Source: Veillonellaceae bacterium SB90
GTDB lineage: Bacteria > Bacillota > Negativicutes > Selenomonadales > Selenomonadaceae
NCBI GenBank assembly: GCA_902364065.1
Contig: CABJCJ010000016.1
Span: forward strand, 264-60,074
DNA: 59,811 nt
Reading direction: 5' to 3'
This document shows positions 9,101 through 17,842 of this stretch, piece by piece. The notes below the pieces were generated by a model. It searched no databases and had not been told where the DNA came from. It saw only the letters and a program-made list of their open reading frames with translations. How positions within the stretch are numbered: the stretch's first letter is position 1; each line of letters opens with the position of its first letter. The translations under genes were made by a program, and so were the position numbers.

Positions 9101-9129
9101 TTGACCGCCTTAGAAATATTCTATATAAT
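9101..9129 (+). promoter_or_regulatory. Promoter for the sodium:alanine symporter gene
   Basis: TTGACC (9101-9106), a 17-bp spacer and a perfect TATAAT (9124-9129), about 60 bp before the start codon. Confidence 0.75.
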
Positions 9130-9187
9130 AGGTATGTCATTTTTTTATAGTTAAAACGGATCACCGGCAGAAATGGAGTTTGATGAA

Positions 9188-10609
9188 ATGGAAATCCTGA
9201 ACTCGATTGTCAATGCAATCAACAATGTACTCTGGTCCTACGTCCTCATCGTCGTGCTCGTCGGCTGCGGCCTCTGGTTCACATTCTCGACGCGCTTCGT
9301 GCAGCTGCGGCTGCTGCCCGAGATGCTGCGCCTCCTGACCGAGGGCATCGGCAAGAAAACCGAAGGCGAGGCCATCAGCTCGTTCCAGGCCTTCTGCGTC
9401 AGCACGGCCTCACGCGTCGGCGTCGGCAACATCGCGGGCGTCGCCATTGCCATCGTCACGGGCGGCCCGGGCGCCGTCTTCTGGATGTGGGCCATCGCCT
9501 TCCTCGGCTGTGCGACGGGCTTTGTCGAGAGCACGCTCGCGCAGATCTACAAGCTGCCGCGCGGCAACGGCAAATTCCACGGCGGCCCCGCGTACTACAT
9601 CAAGAACGCGCTCGGCCAGCCCGGCATCGCCAAGCTCTTCGCCATCCTGATTTCCGTGACGTTCGGCCTCATCTACGTCTCGGTCCAGGCCAATACCATC
9701 GCGCTCTCCGCGAAGACGGCATTCGGCATCGACCCGCTGCTCTCGGCCGCCTTCCTCTGCGTGCTCACGGCCCTCGTCATCTTCGGCGGCATGACGCGCA
9801 TCGCGAAATTCACGGAATTCCTCGTGCCGATCATGGCGGGCCTCTACCTTTTGACAGCCTTCGTCATCATCGTGCTGCACATCGGCATGATTCCCTCGAT
9901 GTTCGCGTTGATCCTCCACGACGCCTTCTCGCCGCAGGCAGCCGTCGGCGGCGGACTCGGCACGGCCATCCTCACGGGCGTCAAGCGCGGCCTCTTCTCG
10001 AATGAAGCCGGCGAAGGCTCCGTGCCGAACGCCGCGGCCACGGCCGACGTCACGCACCCCATCAAGCAGGGCCTCGTGCAGTCGTTTGGCGTCTACGTCG
10101 ACACCTGGATTGTCTGCTCGGCCACGGCCTTCATCGTGCTGCTGACGGGCCAGTACACAATCGGCGGCGACCTCACGGGCATCGCGCTCGCCCAGGCCTC
10201 GCTCGCGAGCATCTTCGGCCCCATGGCCCCGGCGGCCGTCGCCATTCTCATCCTGATGTTCGCCTTCAGCTCGATTGTCGGCAACTACTACTACGGCGAA
10301 ATCAACATCGCCTTCTTCGAGGGCAACACGAAAAAGGCACTGACCGTCTTCCGCATCGGCGTCGTGCTCATGGTCCTCTTCGGCTGCCTCGCCGAACTCT
10401 CCCTCGTCTGGAACCTCGCCGACCTCTTCATGGGCTTCCTCTGCCTCACGAACCTCTACGCCGTCGCGCGTCTCTCCAAATACGCGCGCATCGCGCTGTT
10501 TGACTACGTCAAGCAGAAAAAACAGGGCATCGAGGAGCCCGTCTTCGACCCTGCCATCTTAGGCGATGAACGCGGCGTCTACGCCTGGGGCGTCGACCGC
10601 AAAAACTGA
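9188..10609 (+). CDS. Alanine/glycine:cation symporter (AGCS family)
   Basis: Inner-membrane symporter that takes up alanine or glycine with sodium or protons. The 473-residue protein has about ten to eleven hydrophobic segments and family motifs: LWFTFSTRFVQLR near the N terminus, STASRVGVGNIAGVAIA, GGPGAVFWMW, FSNEAGEGSVPNAAATA and the late FAFSSIVGNYYYGE. I prefer the ATG at 9188 because GGAG lies 9 nt before it; the in-frame ATG at 9173 has no ribosome site. Single gene with its own promoter and terminator. Confidence 0.92.
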   Translation: MEILNSIVNAINNVLWSYVLIVVLVGCGLWFTFSTRFVQLRLLPEMLRLLTEGIGKKTEGEAISSFQAFCVSTASRVGVGNIAGVAIAIVTGGPGAVFWMWAIAFLGCATGFVESTLAQIYKLPRGNGKFHGGPAYYIKNALGQPGIAKLFAILISVTFGLIYVSVQANTIALSAKTAFGIDPLLSAAFLCVLTALVIFGGMTRIAKFTEFLVPIMAGLYLLTAFVIIVLHIGMIPSMFALILHDAFSPQAAVGGGLGTAILTGVKRGLFSNEAGEGSVPNAAATADVTHPIKQGLVQSFGVYVDTWIVCSATAFIVLLTGQYTIGGDLTGIALAQASLASIFGPMAPAAVAILILMFAFSSIVGNYYYGEINIAFFEGNTKKALTVFRIGVVLMVLFGCLAELSLVWNLADLFMGFLCLTNLYAVARLSKYARIALFDYVKQKKQGIEEPVFDPAILGDERGVYAWGVDRKN

Positions 10610-10620
10610 CACACCACCAA

Positions 10621-10650
10621 AAAGGAGCTGCCAAACGGCAGCTCCTTTCG
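10621..10650 (+). terminator. Terminator after the symporter gene
   Basis: Perfect 12-bp stem AAAGGAGCTGCC / GGCAGCTCCTTT with a 4-nt AAAC loop, 11 bp after the stop codon. Confidence 0.88.
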
Positions 10651-10689
10651 CGTCTTCAGGCTTCAGGCTCGTCTTCTTCGACAGAACGC

Positions 10690-11823
10690 ACGACTGTAAC
10701 GAGTCGCGTGACCTTCCCCGTCCGTCCATGGACCTCTTCCACCGCTTACGCGGTCCCCCTTCCCCGTGCGCGGGGAAGGCTGGGGCTCGTGCAGATGGCG
10801 CCCCCTTGGGGGAAGCTGTCAGCGCAGCTGACTGAAGGGGTGACGGCTCGCAGCAACTTGTCATTTCCATGCAAATCGAAATATACGCAGGTCCTCGTCC
10901 ATGGACCTCTTCCGCCCCTTCAGGCCACACCCGGGGATGCCACCGGCATCCCGCGCTTCGCGCCCCCGTGCGCGGGGCTGCGACGCTTGTGAGGACTTGC
11001 AGTTATGTATTGTTCTTCCCCGTCCGTCCATGGACCTCTTCCACCGCTTCGCGGTCCCCCTTCCCCGTGCGCGGGGAAGGCTGGGGCTCGTGCAGATGGC
11101 GTCCCCTTGGGGGAAGCTGTCAGCGCAGCTGACTGAAGGGGTGACGGCTCGCAGCAACTTGTCATTTCCATGCAAATCGAAATATGCGCAGGTCCTCGTC
11201 CATGGACCCCTTTCGGCCCTGCGGGCCACACCCGGGGATGCCACCGGCATCCCGCGCTTCGCGCCCCCACACGCGGGGCTGCGACGCTTGTGAGGACTTC
11301 CAATCGAGTATAGTCCCTGCCCGTCCGTCCATAGACCTCTTCCACCGCTTACGCGGTCCCCCTTCCCCGTGCGCGGGGAAGGCTGCGCGACTTGCCGCGC
11401 TCTTGTTCTACAAAAGGGCATGAGGAACCCGAGCGGAGGGATGTGTTCCGCCTGGAGGCGTGCAGCGATTGCCCGCAGGGATGGGGCCCAATACGAAAAA
11501 CTCTTCACGCCGGATGTCGGAACGCCGCGGCAGGCGGCGAAGTACCTTTGCTTCTCACAGTCAGTTGGGTCACATTCAGCTGCGCGCTGAAGCCGGAATA
11601 TATCCCGCAGCATCATCGGTCGTACGCATATCCTCGCTCATAGTCCCCTTTCGGCCCTCCAGGCCACACCCGGGGATGCCACCAGCATCCCGCGCTTCGC
11701 ACCCCTGCGCGGGGTTACGCTGCATGTAAAGACTTGCAATCGATCATTGTTCATGCCCACCAGCTCAAGGACCTCTTCCACCGCTTCGCGGTCCCCCTTC
11801 CCCGTGCGCGGGGACGGCAATGC
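10690..11823. repeat. Large mosaic repeat tract 1, with a 302-bp tandem period
   Basis: About 1.1 kb without a gene. A composite unit starts CGTCCGTCCAT at about 10719, 11021 and 11322, so three copies lie in tandem (the third is interrupted). Each unit strings short palindromic modules: ACCGCTTACGCGGT or ACCGCTTCGCGGT, CTTCCCCGTGCGCGGGGAAG, GTCAGCGCAGCTGAC, CGGCCCTGCGGGCC and GGATGCCACCGGCATCC. The third unit runs into a 179-bp miniature element. Reading frames across the tract are translated repeats, not genes. Confidence 0.9.
11433..11611 (+). mobile_element. 179-bp miniature inverted-repeat element, copy 1
   Basis: The ends are imperfect inverted repeats of about 28 bp. The left end is GCGGAGGGATGTGTTCCGCC, and the right end, read on the other strand, is GCTGCGGGATATATTCCGGC. 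There is no coding capacity. The same element of exactly this length recurs at 15529-15707 and 51244-51422. It looks like a non-autonomous element or a structured repeat; no transposase with matching ends is in the window. Confidence 0.7.
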
Positions 11824-11865
11824 AAAAATGACGCGGCAGGCGTGATGTCTGCTGCGTCATTTTTT
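11824..11865 (-). terminator. Terminator after the autotransporter gene
   Basis: AAAAATGACGCGGCAG pairs with CTGCTGCGTCATTTTT (one mismatch), followed by a T-run in the minus direction. It directly follows the autotransporter stop and is close to symmetrical. Confidence 0.8.
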
Positions 11866-11868
11866 CTA

Positions 11869-14800
11869 TCAGAACTGCCAGTTGATGCCGATGTTGCCCT
11901 GCCATTTCTTGTGCCAGTCGCTGCCGAACGAGCGCTGGACGTCGCCGTAGAGCGTCGTGCGGTCATTCAGGCGGTACGTGCCGCCGAGGCTGGCTTCGTA
12001 CCAGGTGCTGCCGTAGTCACGCGACCAGTCCATTGTCTCGCCGTCGGCTGCAGAGAAGTGCATGCCGCGGCGGCCGCCGAACTCGTGCAGCGCGGAGAGG
12101 CGCAGGTAGTAGTCGAGCGGCTTTTCAGCATCCGGCGTGCGGCGGCCGAAGACGAAGCCGATACGGCCGATGAAGCTGTCGTAGTCATCGAGATGGACCT
12201 GCTTCTCGCGGGCCGTCGTGTAGTGCGTGCTGCCGAGATGGCCGTAGACGAGCTGGGCCTGCGGCTCGATGAAGAGCCCCTTGTCATTGAGCTTCATCGT
12301 TTTGCCATACTCGAGGCTCAGGCTCGCCGCACGCGTGCGGTAATTCGCCTGATCCGGATACGAGCCAAACGTATGAAGGTCCACATCGTCGCGTCCCCAC
12401 TTGGCGACGGCGTCCGTGTAGACGCCCGAATCGCCGAACCAGGTGCCGTAGACACCAGCCGCAAGCGAATGGTTGCTGCTCGTGCCGTAGTCGTAATGCG
12501 GCGAAGCAATGCCGCGCTCGCCGAAGAAGCCGTAGAAGCTCTTGGGATCCGCCGCGTAATCATAGCCGAGCTGCAAAGCGTGATAGCGGCTGTCGTAGCC
12601 CGGGCCGTCGAACTCGCCGCCGTACATGCGCGCCCAGATGCCCGACGCATCCTGCTTGTCTTTGAGGAAGCGCAGCTCGCCCATGCGCTGGCGCAGTGTC
12701 TCGATATCCATGCGGTACGAGCCATAGGCGTAATCCGCCACACCGAGCAAAGGCTTCGTATCCTTGTTGATGCTCTTCTGGATTTTCGTCAGGTACCATT
12801 CCGTCTCTTTCCCAACGACATTCCCCTGCGCATCCTTTACCGTATCGCCGCGCTGAATGGTCGGTGTCACATCCCAGAGCCCGCCTTTATCGAGGGACTT
12901 GCCGGCAAATACGGCGTTCCTGCTTTCATCCGTGATGAGCAGCAGATTCCTGACGCCGGTCACCTCCTTGCCCGTGAGGAAACTCTTGTCGTAAACCTGC
13001 ACGCTGCCCTGACTGCCGGCCGCCGCATCAGCGATCTGAATCTTATCGCCATCCGTCTGGCTGTCAAGGTCCGTCTTCATGAGGAACGTGCCATTCTTTC
13101 CCGTGAATGTGCCGATATGCAGCGTCTGATACGCATCATGCGCCTTCATATCGACCAGCGACGAGGTATTGTTCAGCGAAGTCAGATAACTGTCGCCCCT
13201 CATATGCCAGGCCGCACCGTCCTGCATGGTCAGATTCGTCGTGCCGGCTGCATCCGTACCCTGATAATCCGTGGCGCGGCCTTCCCAGTCGCCCTTCGCC
13301 AGCGTGATATTCGCCGTACCGCCATGACCGGCCGAGATATTGCCCTTGATCTCGCCGCCTGCCGCCGTCGTCACGTCAACCGTGCCGCCGGTCTTTGCAT
13401 CCGCAGCCGGCGCCGCTGTCGTATCGATATCCGCCGTGATGTTGCCGTAGATGCCCTGAGCTTTGTCCACCGTGATCTTCGAATTCGTCTGCGCCATCAA
13501 AGCGGAAGAATCGACATCGGTAAATTCCTTATCCTGATAGCTGCGGTCATTACTGTCATCATGAACATTTACAACAGCATTCTGCTTGACAGTTACTTCC
13601 GATAATGCATGCTCTTCTGCGGGGTTATAAATCCCTGCCAAAACGCCAGCCCCGCCTGCATTCAGGATCGTCACCGTGCCGCTTCCATCTTCCTGCTTCC
13701 CATCAAAGGTAACCATACTGCCATCCAAGGCCGTAACATTTCCCTTGATAATATTGGTGTCCGCATTGAGCTGAATCGCGCTGTCACTATAGGACATCAA
13801 ATTTCCCTGATATTCGGCATGATTGGCTGTCATCTGAATCGTTCCGCCGAAATCGCTGTAAAGCGCATCCACAGAACCGGATACAGAAATATTCTCAGCA
13901 GATCCCGTCACGGCACCAGCCGTATTTTTTACGCCATACCCGTTTTCTCCTGTTCCCCCAATGATGTCCAGCGAGTTCTGAGCCTTTAACGCAATCTTAC
14001 TTTCCTCTGGCGATGCGCCATTCAAGAATACGCCCCGTAAGCTTTTGCCATCTGACGGATTGCCGTCCAGTGTGATATTCTTGCCCTCAAGCTTCATATC
14101 TACATAGCCCAGCCCCTGCAAAGCAATGCTGTAGCCAGATATATTGATATCGCCCGCGGAGTTCATCTGCAATGTTGAGGTATATGGATCTCCGTATGCC
14201 GAAACACCTACCCGACTATACAAAAGATTTTCATTTGGGTCCTTACAGGTTATCTGAATATTTTTGGCCTGGATATCCATAGAGCTGTCGTGCGTATCCG
14301 CGGTCATGTAAATGCCCCGCTGCTCATTGTCGAGGTTAAAGTCTCCAGACAGATCAAACTGTACGCTTTTGGCATTGGAAGACAATATGCCATGGCTGTT
14401 TTTTTTCGGCGTAATCGTAGTATCTCTGTATCGAGCCGAATCAATGGTTACGGAATGACCTTTAATTGCAGTCTCAGAGTTCCCATAGAAGAACAGCGTC
14501 TTCACTGAGCCGCTTTCTTCGTCTTCCCGGCTCTTCTCATTGTTCGTAAAATGATAGTCCGCTCCGGTCGACTTGCCATCAATGGTATCATCAATAGTTA
14601 ACCTGCTGACAGGTGAACCTTCATTTATATTTCTGAAACTAAGATTATAGCCATTTGCTTCAAAATCGTATGTGTGCCCATCTGCCTTACCGACATGAAT
14701 CGTCACATCCTGACCCGGATCATCAACCTGAAAGGCTTCTTGCCCTTTCGGATTGTTCAGCCGCGCGCCTTTGGCGAATGTGTAGTCAGACTTGCCAGTC

Positions 14801-14958
14801 GGGGTGATGATCTCACCATCATAGTCAACGAAATCCGTATACGTGCCGGGGTTTCCGTTAAACTCCGCTGCCCAAGCATGATCCTGGAACACGCAACCCC
14901 CTGTAACGGCCATAACAGCCAGCATGATCCGCAGCTGCTTTGCTTTTTTTCGATTCAT
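11869..14958 (-). CDS. Autotransporter outer-membrane beta-barrel protein (type Va)
   Basis: A 1029-residue secreted/surface protein. Residues 1 to about 30 are a Sec signal peptide ending in DHAWA. About 31-740 is a Gly/Asp/Thr-rich repetitive passenger typical of a beta-helix. A linker follows (about 745-790, SYRMDIETLRQRMGELR), then a C-terminal autotransporter barrel starting near GIWARMYGGEFDG and ending GNIGINWQF with the terminal Phe used for outer-membrane assembly. No protease triad is obvious, so adhesion is more likely than enzymatic activity. The ATG at 14958 is preceded by GGGAGGG. The window contains a long antisense frame here, which is a GC artefact. The passenger is poorly constrained and may vary between strains. 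Confidence 0.93.
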   Translation of the reverse strand: MNRKKAKQLRIMLAVMAVTGGCVFQDHAWAAEFNGNPGTYTDFVDYDGEIITPTGKSDYTFAKGARLNNPKGQEAFQVDDPGQDVTIHVGKADGHTYDFEANGYNLSFRNINEGSPVSRLTIDDTIDGKSTGADYHFTNNEKSREDEESGSVKTLFFYGNSETAIKGHSVTIDSARYRDTTITPKKNSHGILSSNAKSVQFDLSGDFNLDNEQRGIYMTADTHDSSMDIQAKNIQITCKDPNENLLYSRVGVSAYGDPYTSTLQMNSAGDINISGYSIALQGLGYVDMKLEGKNITLDGNPSDGKSLRGVFLNGASPEESKIALKAQNSLDIIGGTGENGYGVKNTAGAVTGSAENISVSGSVDALYSDFGGTIQMTANHAEYQGNLMSYSDSAIQLNADTNIIKGNVTALDGSMVTFDGKQEDGSGTVTILNAGGAGVLAGIYNPAEEHALSEVTVKQNAVVNVHDDSNDRSYQDKEFTDVDSSALMAQTNSKITVDKAQGIYGNITADIDTTAAPAADAKTGGTVDVTTAAGGEIKGNISAGHGGTANITLAKGDWEGRATDYQGTDAAGTTNLTMQDGAAWHMRGDSYLTSLNNTSSLVDMKAHDAYQTLHIGTFTGKNGTFLMKTDLDSQTDGDKIQIADAAAGSQGSVQVYDKSFLTGKEVTGVRNLLLITDESRNAVFAGKSLDKGGLWDVTPTIQRGDTVKDAQGNVVGKETEWYLTKIQKSINKDTKPLLGVADYAYGSYRMDIETLRQRMGELRFLKDKQDASGIWARMYGGEFDGPGYDSRYHALQLGYDYAADPKSFYGFFGERGIASPHYDYGTSSNHSLAAGVYGTWFGDSGVYTDAVAKWGRDDVDLHTFGSYPDQANYRTRAASLSLEYGKTMKLNDKGLFIEPQAQLVYGHLGSTHYTTAREKQVHLDDYDSFIGRIGFVFGRRTPDAEKPLDYYLRLSALHEFGGRRGMHFSAADGETMDWSRDYGSTWYEASLGGTYRLNDRTTLYGDVQRSFGSDWHKKWQGNIGINWQF

Positions 14959-14980
14959 ACGAAACCCTCCCATAATACAT

Positions 14981-15005
14981 ATGATGTAAATCCGGTTTAC
15001 ATCAT
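14981..15005 (-). promoter_or_regulatory. Perfect 10+5+10 dyad in the autotransporter leader
   Basis: ATGATGTAAA, 5-nt spacer TCCGG, TTTACATCAT: a perfect inverted repeat between the putative -10 and the start codon. It has the size of a dimeric repressor operator and lacks a T-run, so it is unlikely to be a terminator. Confidence 0.6.
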
Positions 15006-15035
15006 CATGGCTCTCGTTCTACATAAACCGGGAGG

Positions 15036-15065
15036 ATTGTAGCACATATCAAAAAAAAAAAAACA
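15036..15065 (-). promoter_or_regulatory. Autotransporter promoter with a 13-nt poly-T tract
   Basis: On the minus strand TACAAT (15036-15041) serves as -10. The -35 position falls on the edge of a run of 13 T (15051-15063), with TGTTTT at an 18-bp spacing. Changes in tract length would alter promoter spacing. The remaining 15064-15289 stretch shows no gene. Confidence 0.45.
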
Positions 15066-15289
15066 GTGCTAAATATCGGTTCTTTCTTATCCACAGTCTT
15101 AATCATACTGTAATGAAATTTTAGTCCATTTTTCATAGTCTTTCTTGGTGAGACATCGATATTAGAGTTAGGATCAAGGCAGTACAAGGGATTGCGCGTA
15201 CTCAGACAGTATAAAAATAAATTTTGTAAAACTTTTGTATTGCGGTACAGGACTGATAATGTAGAAGAATGTATCCTTCTTGGACAACA

Positions 15290-16090
15290 ACGCCAATACC
15301 TGCCTGCCCCCTATCGGCCCTGCGGGCCACTTCCCCCGAAAGGGGAAGCTTCCACCGCTAACGCGCTGCCTTCCCCGCGCACGGGGAAGGTGCCGAGCTT
15401 GCGAGGCGGAAGAGGTCCTTGGACAAGGGGTTACGCACTGCCGTTCATGGACCTCTTCCACCGTTTTGCGGTCCCCCTTCTCCTGCGGGAGACGGCATTC
15501 GCTTCGATGTTCTGTTAGAAGAAGCCAAGCGGAGGGATGTATTCCGCCTGGAGGCGCAGAGCGATTGCCCGCAGGGCTGGGACCCAACAAGAAAAATCCT
15601 TTGCGCTGAATGTCAGAACGCCGCGGCAGGCGGCGAGCTGTCTTTGTCGTTCGTAGTAGATTGGTCCCCATTCAGCGTCGCGCTGAAGCCGGAATACATC
15701 CCGCAGCGCCTTGCCCATGGACCTCTTCCGGCCCTACGGGCCACCTTCTCCGGGGATGCCCCCGGCATCCCGCGCTTCGCGCCCGTGCGCGGGGACGGCT
15801 TTGAGCGACCCCTTGGGGAAGCTGTCAGCGCAGCTGACTGAAGGGGTACCTGCTCGCAGAATCATAGTGCTTCCGTGTAAACAAACATCACGTATCACAA
15901 TCTCATTTCATCGAGCAGCAACGCCAATACCTGCTGAATCCCCTATCGGCCCTGCGGGCCACTTTCCCCAAGGGGAAAACTTGTTTAGCCAGCCGACTCC
16001 GCGCATCGTTGCGCCCTCATCCCTGTCCTTTCACATTTAGCGGCGCGACGAAGCCGGAATACATCCCGCAGCGTCTTGCTGCTAGCTGCC
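15290..16090. repeat. Large mosaic repeat tract 2
   Basis: About 800 bp of the same modules: CGGCCCTGCGGGCC near 15311, a CTTCCCCGCGCACGGGGAAG hairpin near 15370, the 179-bp element (15529-15707), GTCAGCGCAGCTGAC near 15824, and a fragment of the miniature element's right end (GCCGGAATACATCCCGCAGC) near 16050-16070. No gene is visible. Confidence 0.85.
15529..15707 (+). mobile_element. 179-bp miniature inverted-repeat element, copy 2
   Basis: Same ends and the same orientation as the copy at 11433: GCGGAGGGATGTATTCCGCC at the left, GCCGGAATACATCCCGCAGC at the right. The middle is similar but diverged (GGGCTGGGACCCAACAAGAAA here). Confidence 0.7.
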
Positions 16091-16098
16091 TCCAGCCC

Positions 16099-16128
16099 CT
16101 GACAACCTTTCGTTTTATATGATATAAT
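16099..16128 (+). promoter_or_regulatory. Promoter for the Rpn-type gene
   Basis: CTGACA (16099-16104), an 18-bp spacer and TATAAT (16123-16128), starting directly after the repeat tract. Confidence 0.6.
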
Positions 16129-16154
16129 AAAGACAAAAAGAAAGGGTGCCTGCC

Positions 16155-17006
16155 ATGAAGCCGAAACGGTCTTACAAAGATTCGCTTTTCCGTCACATCT
16201 TCAACGACAAGCGGCGGCTCGCCAGCCTCTACACGGCCCTGACCGGCCGCAGCGTTGCTCCGAAGGACATCACGATCACGACGCTGCGCGGTGTGTTCTT
16301 CAACGACATCAAGAATGACATCAGCTTCCGCATCGGCGACCGCGACATCATCCTCATGGAACACCAGAGCTCATGGAATCCCAACATGCCGCTGCGCATG
16401 CTCTGGTACATCGCCAAGCTTTACAGCCGCCAGCTCGACTCCCGGGAGCTCGTCTACCGCTCGCGTCTCATCCCCATTCCCGCGCCGGAATTCTACGTCT
16501 TCTACAACGGCAGTCACGACGAACCCGACTACCAGGAACTCCATCTTTCCAGTGCCTTCTCTCACGCAACCAATTCCCTTGAGCTCGTCGTCAACTGTTA
16601 CAACATCAACTACTCCACCCAAAATAGGCTCCTTGATTCCTGCTACGAGCTTCGCTGTTACAGCATCTTCGTACAGAAAGTCCGCGATGGCCTCCGAGAC
16701 GGACTTGAGCTCAAAATTGCCATACGTCAAGCCATTACCTACTGCAAGACACATGACATATTAGCAGATTATTTCCAGAAGAACGAAAGTGAGGTGTTCG
16801 ATATGGTCAACTTCAAATGGGATCAGAAACGCGCGCTCGAAGTCGCAAAAGAAGACGGTTTCGCTGATGGCGAGCGCAAAGCCTCGATGAAGATCGCGCT
16901 GTCTCTTTTAAAAAAAGGCCTTCCAATAGGCATCATCACCGACTCGACCAACCTCTCACTTGAAGAGATCCGCAAAATCGCCAAAGATAACGGTCTGGCC
17001 TTCTGA
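16155..17006 (+). CDS. Rpn/PDDEXK-type recombination-promoting nuclease (putative transposase family)
   Basis: A 283-residue protein beginning MKPKRSYKDSLFRHIFNDK, the usual opening of Rpn/PDDEXK_2 proteins. The nuclease core is visible as ISFRIGDRDIILMEHQSSW (about residues 55-74), giving the D...ExQ arrangement of the PD-(D/E)XK fold, followed by MLWYIAKLYSRQL. The C-terminal helix region (EVAKEDGFADGERKASMKIA) matches the family tail that precedes a small helical domain. Relatives are DNA endonucleases that raise recombination; transposition itself is unproven. The ATG at 16155 has AAAGGG upstream. The gene stands alone between repeat tracts. Confidence 0.83.
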   Translation: MKPKRSYKDSLFRHIFNDKRRLASLYTALTGRSVAPKDITITTLRGVFFNDIKNDISFRIGDRDIILMEHQSSWNPNMPLRMLWYIAKLYSRQLDSRELVYRSRLIPIPAPEFYVFYNGSHDEPDYQELHLSSAFSHATNSLELVVNCYNINYSTQNRLLDSCYELRCYSIFVQKVRDGLRDGLELKIAIRQAITYCKTHDILADYFQKNESEVFDMVNFKWDQKRALEVAKEDGFADGERKASMKIALSLLKKGLPIGIITDSTNLSLEEIRKIAKDNGLAF

Positions 17007-17028
17007 CTAGTCCCTTAATACAAAAGCG

Positions 17029-17064
17029 AAAAAGCCATGTTCGTATTTTGAGCATGGCTTTTTC
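17029..17064 (+). terminator. Terminator after the Rpn-type gene
   Basis: Perfect 11-bp stem AAAAAGCCATG / CATGGCTTTTT, 13-nt loop, 22 bp after the stop codon. Confidence 0.85.
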
Positions 17065-17069
17065 TCCAT

Positions 17070-17390
17070 TCAAAGTACTTTGCCCATGGACCTCTTCTGG
17101 CCCTGCGGGCCACCTTCCCCGGGGATGCCACCGGCATCCCGCGCTTCGCGCCCGTGCGGGGAGAAGGCCTAGGGGCTCGTGCAGATGGCGTCCCCTTTGG
17201 GGAAGCTGTCAGCGCAGCTGACTGAAGGGGTGACGGCTCGCAGCGACTTGCCATTTCGATGCAAATCAAAATATGTGCAGGTCCTCGTCCATGGACCCCT
17301 TTCGGCCCTCCGGGCCACTTTCCCCGCACGCGGGGACAGCTTGAGGCTCGTGCAGATGGCGTCCCCATTGCCTTCCCCTCTGGGGAAGGC
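17070..17390. repeat. Mosaic repeat tract 3
   Basis: About 320 bp with the CGGCCCTGCGGGCC-like, GGATGCCACCGGCATCC and GTCAGCGCAGCTGAC (about 17208) modules in the same order as in tract 1. It fills the space between two convergent genes. Confidence 0.85.
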
Positions 17391-17392
17391 AT

Positions 17393-17425
17393 AAAAAAAC
17401 TCCAGCGGGGTTGCTGGAGTTTTTT
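17393..17425 (-). terminator. Terminator at the end of the his operon
   Basis: AAAAAAACTCCAGC pairs with GCTGGAGTTTTTT around a 6-nt loop; bidirectional. It ends the long minus-strand unit that begins at hisG. Confidence 0.85.
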
Positions 17426-17437
17426 CGCCTAATGGCG

Positions 17438-17833
17438 TCAGATATGGAAGAAGTTCATGCATTTCATGGTCAGCTGCTTGGCGTCGGCGTTTTTGTGCTT
17501 GAGCAGGTACTCGAGCGTGTAGACGTAGAAGAACGAAGAGATTGGGACGAAGCGGCGGCCTTTGCGGAAGTTGCCCCAGATCAGGAGCTTGTGGTAAATC
17601 TTGGCGAAGTCCTCGGGGGTCGCTTCGTATTTCTTCATGATGCGCCGGAGCTTCCAGTCCGACTGGCAGTACGCGTAAATCTTCGGCAGCAGCGCGGAGT
17701 TGTGGACGTCGTCGCTGTAGGCCTGGATGAGGCGGTTGACGACGGACGAGCGGTGCAGGGAATGGTACATCTCCAGGCCGAACACGCCGATGATTATGAT
17801 CAGCACGAATAAATAAAGTGAATATACGTTCAT
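17438..17833 (-). CDS. Small membrane-anchored protein of unknown function
   Basis: Not recognised. The 131 residues start with one clear transmembrane helix (about 5-20, LYLFVLIIIIGVFGLEMY). A basic soluble domain follows, rich in aromatic residues (FRKGRRFVPISSFFYVYTLEYLL) and ending KCMNFFHI. The helix probably anchors it with the rest in the cytoplasm. A GAGGTGA ribosome site precedes the ATG, and the SagB-like gene stops only 9 bp upstream. It is therefore the last gene of the his unit, though nothing in it suggests a histidine role. Confidence 0.7.
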   Translation of the reverse strand: MNVYSLYLFVLIIIIGVFGLEMYHSLHRSSVVNRLIQAYSDDVHNSALLPKIYAYCQSDWKLRRIMKKYEATPEDFAKIYHKLLIWGNFRKGRRFVPISSFFYVYTLEYLLKHKNADAKQLTMKCMNFFHI

Positions 17834-17842
17834 GCTCTCACC

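Noticed and set aside
10861..11616. A 251-codon minus-strand frame in repeat tract 1
   Set aside because: Runs across tandem repeats and a miniature element; internal repetition mirrors the DNA units.
11734..13605. A 623-codon open frame on the plus strand
   Set aside because: It is antisense to the autotransporter. High GC removes stop codons in the opposite strand; the minus-strand protein has a signal peptide and barrel, and this frame has no family features.
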